Source: Minisyncoccota bacterium
Lineage (GTDB): Bacteria > Patescibacteriota > Patescibacteriia > Patescibacteriales > UBA12465
Assembly (NCBI GenBank): GCA_021734405.1
Contig: JAIPJA010000006.1
Span: 1 to 34,890, forward strand
Reading direction: 5' to 3'
DNA: 34,890 nt
Shown: one piece after another, positions 31,165 to 34,890 of the stretch
How positions within the stretch are numbered: the stretch's first letter is position 1
Layout of the letters: each line of letters starts with the position of its first letter
The notes under the pieces: model-generated
What the model saw: only the letters and a program-made list of their open reading frames with translations
What the model was told of the DNA's origin: nothing
Databases searched by the model: none
Made by a program: the position numbers and the translations under genes

Positions 31165-33561
31165 ATGTTTGAAGATAAAAATTTAGAAAATCAAAATCCA
31201 GAGCCTGCCCAGGTTAATTTGGAAAGCAGTAATCAAAACATTAGCTCAGAGAAAAGCGGTCGTCTTTTTGGTATGATTCCTTGGAATAGAGGCGTTAGAC
31301 TAACCTTACTTATTATAATCATTATTTTTCTAGTTCTAGGAGCTATTTGGGCTATACAAAACTTAGATTTTTCTTGGCTTCAAAAGAAACCAGCTCCAAA
31401 GGTGTCGCAAGAAGAGCCAATAACAGAAGATCCTTCAGATAATTACGGTTTACCAGCTAATCCTGATTTGCCCACAGCCTTAGACGATGGTGCTAATGGA
31501 GGTATATATGATGTAGAATATATTTCTTTTGCTGATTTCTACAAACAACCACAAACAGAATATAATTTTAGGGTGAGTGATTATAGTCTGCCTTTAAACA
31601 CTAAAGTTGATGTGGTTAATTATTATACAATCTCTAGGAAAATAAACTTAGACCCTATTTTAGAAGATTTAGACAAAAGTGGTTATGGGTTTTTACCTAA
31701 CTTGGCTGGAGCAAATAATAATGATTTTTATTCTGTTTATCGTTGGTTGCAGAACCGAGAAATCCCAGTCGCAATAACTAATGATTTTGTCCTTTATTAC
31801 TATCAATATAATTTAAAGAAGTTATTTAAGGATGTTGAATCTTCAGTTTTCTATGATAATTTATGGGAAATAAATAAAGAATTGTATGAAAATGCTAAAT
31901 TAAGATACGAGTCTCATTTAAGAGATAGTGGTAGTATTAATGATCCAGTTTTAGAAGGGAAAAGACTGGCTATGGCTTATTTAGCTGTTTCTTTAGAGAT
32001 ATTAAAGCCAGCTTCAGGGCAAATTAATTCTGATCCTACTAACAATAGTACGGCTAAATTTAGCTCTCAAGAAGCTTTTGCTTTTAATTTTAATATCCCT
32101 AATTATTTAAAAGATGATGTAGTTAGAGAAGTGAAGTTAATCAGGGAGCATAAAGAAAATACTAAGTCTCCAGTTTTGCTTTATCAAAGAGACTATAAAG
32201 AATTTGTAGTGCCTTCAGAATATCAGTCTAACGCTCGTCTTAACAACTTTTATTTAACCGCTAAGTGGTTAAATTCAGTTTTCCCTTTATACTCCGCTAG
32301 TAATAACTGTGAGAAGTGTCTATTAGATAAAGATGACTGGCGAGTTAATATGATAGCTGCTCAATATTTATCACAAGATTTTTCCAATAACCCTGAAGTT
32401 AAGAGTAAATGGGCCAGGATATATAAGATAATTTCATTTTTTAAGGGCTTGCGTAGTGATTTAACTTACGTGCATTACCGTGATGCGGCTAAAGATGTTT
32501 TTGGCGAAACTTATGATATTAGTCAAACTTTTACTTTAACTAATTCTGAGATTGATTATAAGCTAACTTTACTTCAAGATAAAATAAGTAAAAATCAGTT
32601 TTTACCAGTTCAAGGTGGCTATAGTTTAACTGAGGCAGATAATTACAATAAAGTAGGACTTAGAATTTTAGCTGATTATTTTTGGCCTAATAATTACTTA
32701 TTTTCTCAGTTAGTATATCCTAAAACTGGACTTTATCAATTAGATAAAGGACAGCCCTTAACTGCTTGCTTTAAAGATAAAAAGCTCTATCGTTGCCAAG
32801 GCTTTGGTTTAGACGTTATTAACTTAGTACACCCTATAGGCAGTGATAACGAATATTGGAGTGATAATACAGCTTATGACAATTATGACGCTTTAAGCGC
32901 TTCTTTAAAGTCACAAATAAACAGAGATAATCCTTGGCAAGAAAATAATTATTGGTCTAACTTAAACATTATTAAACAAAGCTTTAATCCCAATAATGGA
33001 CTTTTGCCTGTTTTTGCTCGTCAATCAGCTTGGGAAACTAAAGAAAATAATACAGCTTTAGGCGCTTGGTTAAATTTTCAGCTACCTAAAGATAGTCTAA
33101 GCCTTTACAGTAATTATATTAGTGAAAATAAAAGTGGTCTCAGTGATGTGGCTAGTTCTCATGAATATAATTACATTGAACCCAATCTTTCTCTCTATGA
33201 TAGCTTGCTCTCACATATTGATATGATTTCCGAGATGTTTATTGCCTTAAAAATTGATCAAGAGGTAAATAGCACTGTTTTTACTTTGGCTAACTTGGAA
33301 GATGATTTGAAAATGTTAAAGTATTTAGCTCAAAAACAACTTGAAGGACAAAATTTAGAAGTTGAAGAGGCTGATTTTCTGTTTGAGTTTTCTAGAAGAA
33401 ATATAGTTAAAAGAGATGTTGATAATGCTATAAATATTAGAGGTTATAATGATTCTTTAAATCTTTCTTTAAATGGAGTAAAATTGTTAGCCTTAATCAG
33501 GGAGTATCAGGGAGAGCCAGTTTTAGTGTTAGGGCCAGTGTTTGATTACAAGGAAAGATAA
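31165..33561 (+). CDS. DUF3160 family membrane-anchored protein
   Basis: A 798-residue protein with a short cytoplasmic N-terminus, one TM helix (about 47-67, LTLLIIIIIFLVLGAIWAIQ) and a large extracytoplasmic region, separated by a Pro-rich linker. The soluble part is mostly helical. REIPVAITNDFVLYYYQYNLKKLF matches the 'vtsDsllHlyh' block of DUF3160, and QSAWETKENNTALGAWLNFQLP matches the late 'knLqTALgSW' block. Two Cys pairs (CEKC and C-x-x-x-x-x-x-x-C near residue 540) may bind metal or form disulfides. Function of the family is unknown. Being 18 bases downstream of mltG, it may be a wall-associated partner. Confidence 0.88.
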   Translation: MFEDKNLENQNPEPAQVNLESSNQNISSEKSGRLFGMIPWNRGVRLTLLIIIIIFLVLGAIWAIQNLDFSWLQKKPAPKVSQEEPITEDPSDNYGLPANPDLPTALDDGANGGIYDVEYISFADFYKQPQTEYNFRVSDYSLPLNTKVDVVNYYTISRKINLDPILEDLDKSGYGFLPNLAGANNNDFYSVYRWLQNREIPVAITNDFVLYYYQYNLKKLFKDVESSVFYDNLWEINKELYENAKLRYESHLRDSGSINDPVLEGKRLAMAYLAVSLEILKPASGQINSDPTNNSTAKFSSQEAFAFNFNIPNYLKDDVVREVKLIREHKENTKSPVLLYQRDYKEFVVPSEYQSNARLNNFYLTAKWLNSVFPLYSASNNCEKCLLDKDDWRVNMIAAQYLSQDFSNNPEVKSKWARIYKIISFFKGLRSDLTYVHYRDAAKDVFGETYDISQTFTLTNSEIDYKLTLLQDKISKNQFLPVQGGYSLTEADNYNKVGLRILADYFWPNNYLFSQLVYPKTGLYQLDKGQPLTACFKDKKLYRCQGFGLDVINLVHPIGSDNEYWSDNTAYDNYDALSASLKSQINRDNPWQENNYWSNLNIIKQSFNPNNGLLPVFARQSAWETKENNTALGAWLNFQLPKDSLSLYSNYISENKSGLSDVASSHEYNYIEPNLSLYDSLLSHIDMISEMFIALKIDQEVNSTVFTLANLEDDLKMLKYLAQKQLEGQNLEVEEADFLFEFSRRNIVKRDVDNAINIRGYNDSLNLSLNGVKLLALIREYQGEPVLVLGPVFDYKER

Positions 33562-33563
33562 AA

Positions 33564-33583
33564 CTCTAATATTTCTATTAGAG
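33564..33583. terminator. Bidirectional terminator-like hairpin
   Basis: CTCTAAT (33564-33570) and ATTAGAG (33577-33583) form a 7-bp stem over a 6-base loop between the convergent DUF3160 and membrane-protein genes. On the minus strand it is followed by TTTTA; on the plus strand the nearest T-run is about 20 bases away. Confidence 0.65.
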
Positions 33584-33640
33584 CTAATTATAATTAAGAC
33601 TTTTTAATTTAACTTTTTTTGGCTACTTTTAAAAACTTAA

Positions 33641-34890
33641 TTAAAGATTATATTCAAAAATATAAACATCTCCATTTTGAAGCTGGTAGAAATTATCAGC
33701 TTCATTTTTTGCTTCTTCAACTAATTTTTTAAATCCCCACCAATATTTATTAATTACTAAAAAGCCCTTACTTGCCCCTGACATTTTTAAAGCTTTTTCC
33801 ATGTTTTGAAAAGAAGGATAGTCATAGACCATTTGGAGATAGAAAGGGTAAAGAGGTCCACTAGTAGGAATAGGGTAGAAATATAAGTTATCTTGTAAGT
33901 AGCGATTAAAGCCAAAAGTTTTTAAAGCAGCTACGCTAACTTGTTGATTAGCTAAAACTATATAGTCATCCCCTCCGGCTTGATTTTCTATAAAACTCAC
34001 AGTTTCTATATCTGCAGTAGAAACAGAAATGCTGTGGGAATTAAAATATTTATCTTTTCTAGGGTAGCTATAATAAACAGAGGCTGTTATAGTTAAAGAT
34101 AGGATAATTAAGATAAAAATTTTTAAAGTTTTATTTTGTGTTTTAAGTTGAGAAAATAAATTTTTTAAAGTGAAAACTATAAAAGGTAGAGCAAAAAATA
34201 AAGTTAAAACTAAAAGCCTTTGTCTGTAATACTCTCTCTCGTATTCTATTAAAAATTCAAAACTTATATATTGGCTAAGAATATAAGCTATAAACATAGC
34301 TAGTGATAGTTTAAGACTTACTGCTAGAGCTGGGGTTTGTTGTTTGTATTGTTTAAACCACAGAACTATACCGGAGATTATTAGAATTAAAATGAGAATA
34401 GGTAAATTAAAAATATATAAGTAAACTGAGTTAAAGACTAAGTTTTCTTGGCCAGGCCAGCTTAGGTATTGAAATAGACCTAGTTTAAAGGGACTAGAAA
34501 GATTAAATTTAAAATTATTTATTATTAAAAAAGAGGCGGGTAAAGCTAGGGCCGTTAAAATAGTAATTATCCAACTAAGTATTTTTTCCTTAGTTTTTCC
34601 TAAGCTTTGACGATAAAAATAGCTAATATTTAAGAAACTGAAAATTAAAGCTGGAATTCCAGCTAAGGGGTGTATAAAAAATGTAGCCACAGATAAAAGA
34701 GAAGCTAAGGCCAAGCCTCTTTTGCTTTGACTCAAATTTAGAAAAATTGAGACTAAAAGCAGACTATAGCTAAGGTTTTGAGGAGTCGTAATAGTAAAGA
34801 CTGATATAGGTAGTATTAGTAAAGCCATGAGAGGGAAAATATTTTTAGTTTTAAGGGTATTTTTTTGCCAAAAATACAGAGAAAAAGGCA
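33641..34890 (-). CDS. Multi-TM membrane protein, 5' end beyond the window
   Basis: Partial gene. The ORF track starts at 34828, but the frame stays open to the window edge (upstream codons read FSLYFWQKNTLKTKNIFPL), so the true start lies outside and at least 415 residues are visible. About nine to ten hydrophobic helices are followed by a C-terminal soluble domain (about 260-395 of the ORF-track numbering, with FIENQAGGDDYIVLANQQVS and FYLQMVYDYPS). The layout resembles GT-C type glycosyltransferases (polyprenyl-phosphate-sugar users), as does TPQNLSYSLL with a His-Pro in FFIHPLAG. The catalytic loop is probably upstream of the window. A GT-C assignment is tentative. It is convergent with the DUF3160 gene. 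Confidence 0.7.
   Translation of the reverse strand, partial: PFSLYFWQKNTLKTKNIFPLMALLILPISVFTITTPQNLSYSLLLVSIFLNLSQSKRGLALASLLSVATFFIHPLAGIPALIFSFLNISYFYRQSLGKTKEKILSWIITILTALALPASFLIINNFKFNLSSPFKLGLFQYLSWPGQENLVFNSVYLYIFNLPILILILIISGIVLWFKQYKQQTPALAVSLKLSLAMFIAYILSQYISFEFLIEYEREYYRQRLLVLTLFFALPFIVFTLKNLFSQLKTQNKTLKIFILIILSLTITASVYYSYPRKDKYFNSHSISVSTADIETVSFIENQAGGDDYIVLANQQVSVAALKTFGFNRYLQDNLYFYPIPTSGPLYPFYLQMVYDYPSFQNMEKALKMSGASKGFLVINKYWWGFKKLVEEAKNEADNFYQLQNGDVYIFEYNL

Overview
The window is AT-rich, densely coded, bacterial chromosomal DNA, and most of it is single-copy housekeeping genes. Compact operons, several shortened core proteins (HrcA of 227 residues, ATP synthase delta of 133), near-absence of Shine-Dalgarno (SD) sequences, DUF3160 and DUF3467 proteins, and a Ca-binding-repeat/YkuD protein together suggest a Candidate Phyla Radiation (Patescibacteria) genome. 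That placement is inference and I did not search a database. All open frames are consistent with the standard bacterial code. No tRNA, rRNA, CRISPR array, insertion sequence or phage gene was seen.

Layout. 1-1411: a minus-strand lipoprotein resembling hypothetical glycosyl hydrolases, with promoter and terminator. 1505-4318: asnS, then an L,D-transpeptidase with thrombospondin-type-3-like calcium repeats and a TspO-like membrane protein. 4315-7484 (minus): an OmpR-type response regulator, a possible 37-residue peptide, a six-TM histidine kinase and an all-helical protein with isoprenoid-synthase-like Asp motifs. 7664-9730: a penicillin-binding protein 2. 9785-15401: the heat-shock region hrcA - grpE (fused to DUF1653) - hsp20 - dnaK - DUF3467 - dnaJ, opened by a perfect CIRCE operator. 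15519-16719: a small acidic protein and tatD. 16760-23650: a complete F1Fo ATP synthase operon (atpZ-like, B, E, F, H, A, G, D, C).

23773-25876: a YceI lipoprotein, a flavodoxin-fold oxidoreductase and a LexA-like S24 repressor. 25907-27351: three orphan genes, each with its own promoter and terminator. Two of them carry strong SD sequences, unlike almost every other gene here, and one encodes a 52-residue membrane protein missed by the ORF track. 27371-29532: groES-groEL behind a second perfect CIRCE. 29684-33561: a nucleotidyltransferase, MltG and a DUF3160 membrane-anchored protein, apparently one operon. 33641-34890 (minus): a multi-TM protein that runs off the right edge.

How it works together. 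HrcA binding to the two CIRCE sites would control hrcA-grpE and groESL. hsp20 and dnaK have no CIRCE but have leader hairpins directly before their start codons, and the groES leader has one that occludes its ribosome site. A temperature-sensing RNA layer is therefore a testable idea. PBP2, L,D-transpeptidase and MltG make up a peptidoglycan set. The ATP synthase c subunit has the two-carboxylate pattern associated with Na+ coupling in other bacteria.

The most notable observations are the DUF1653-GrpE fusion, the hsp20 leader hairpin, the c-ring ion site, the sensor kinase/isoprenoid-synthase-like gene pair, and the lexA-linked operators with the orphan cassette next to them.
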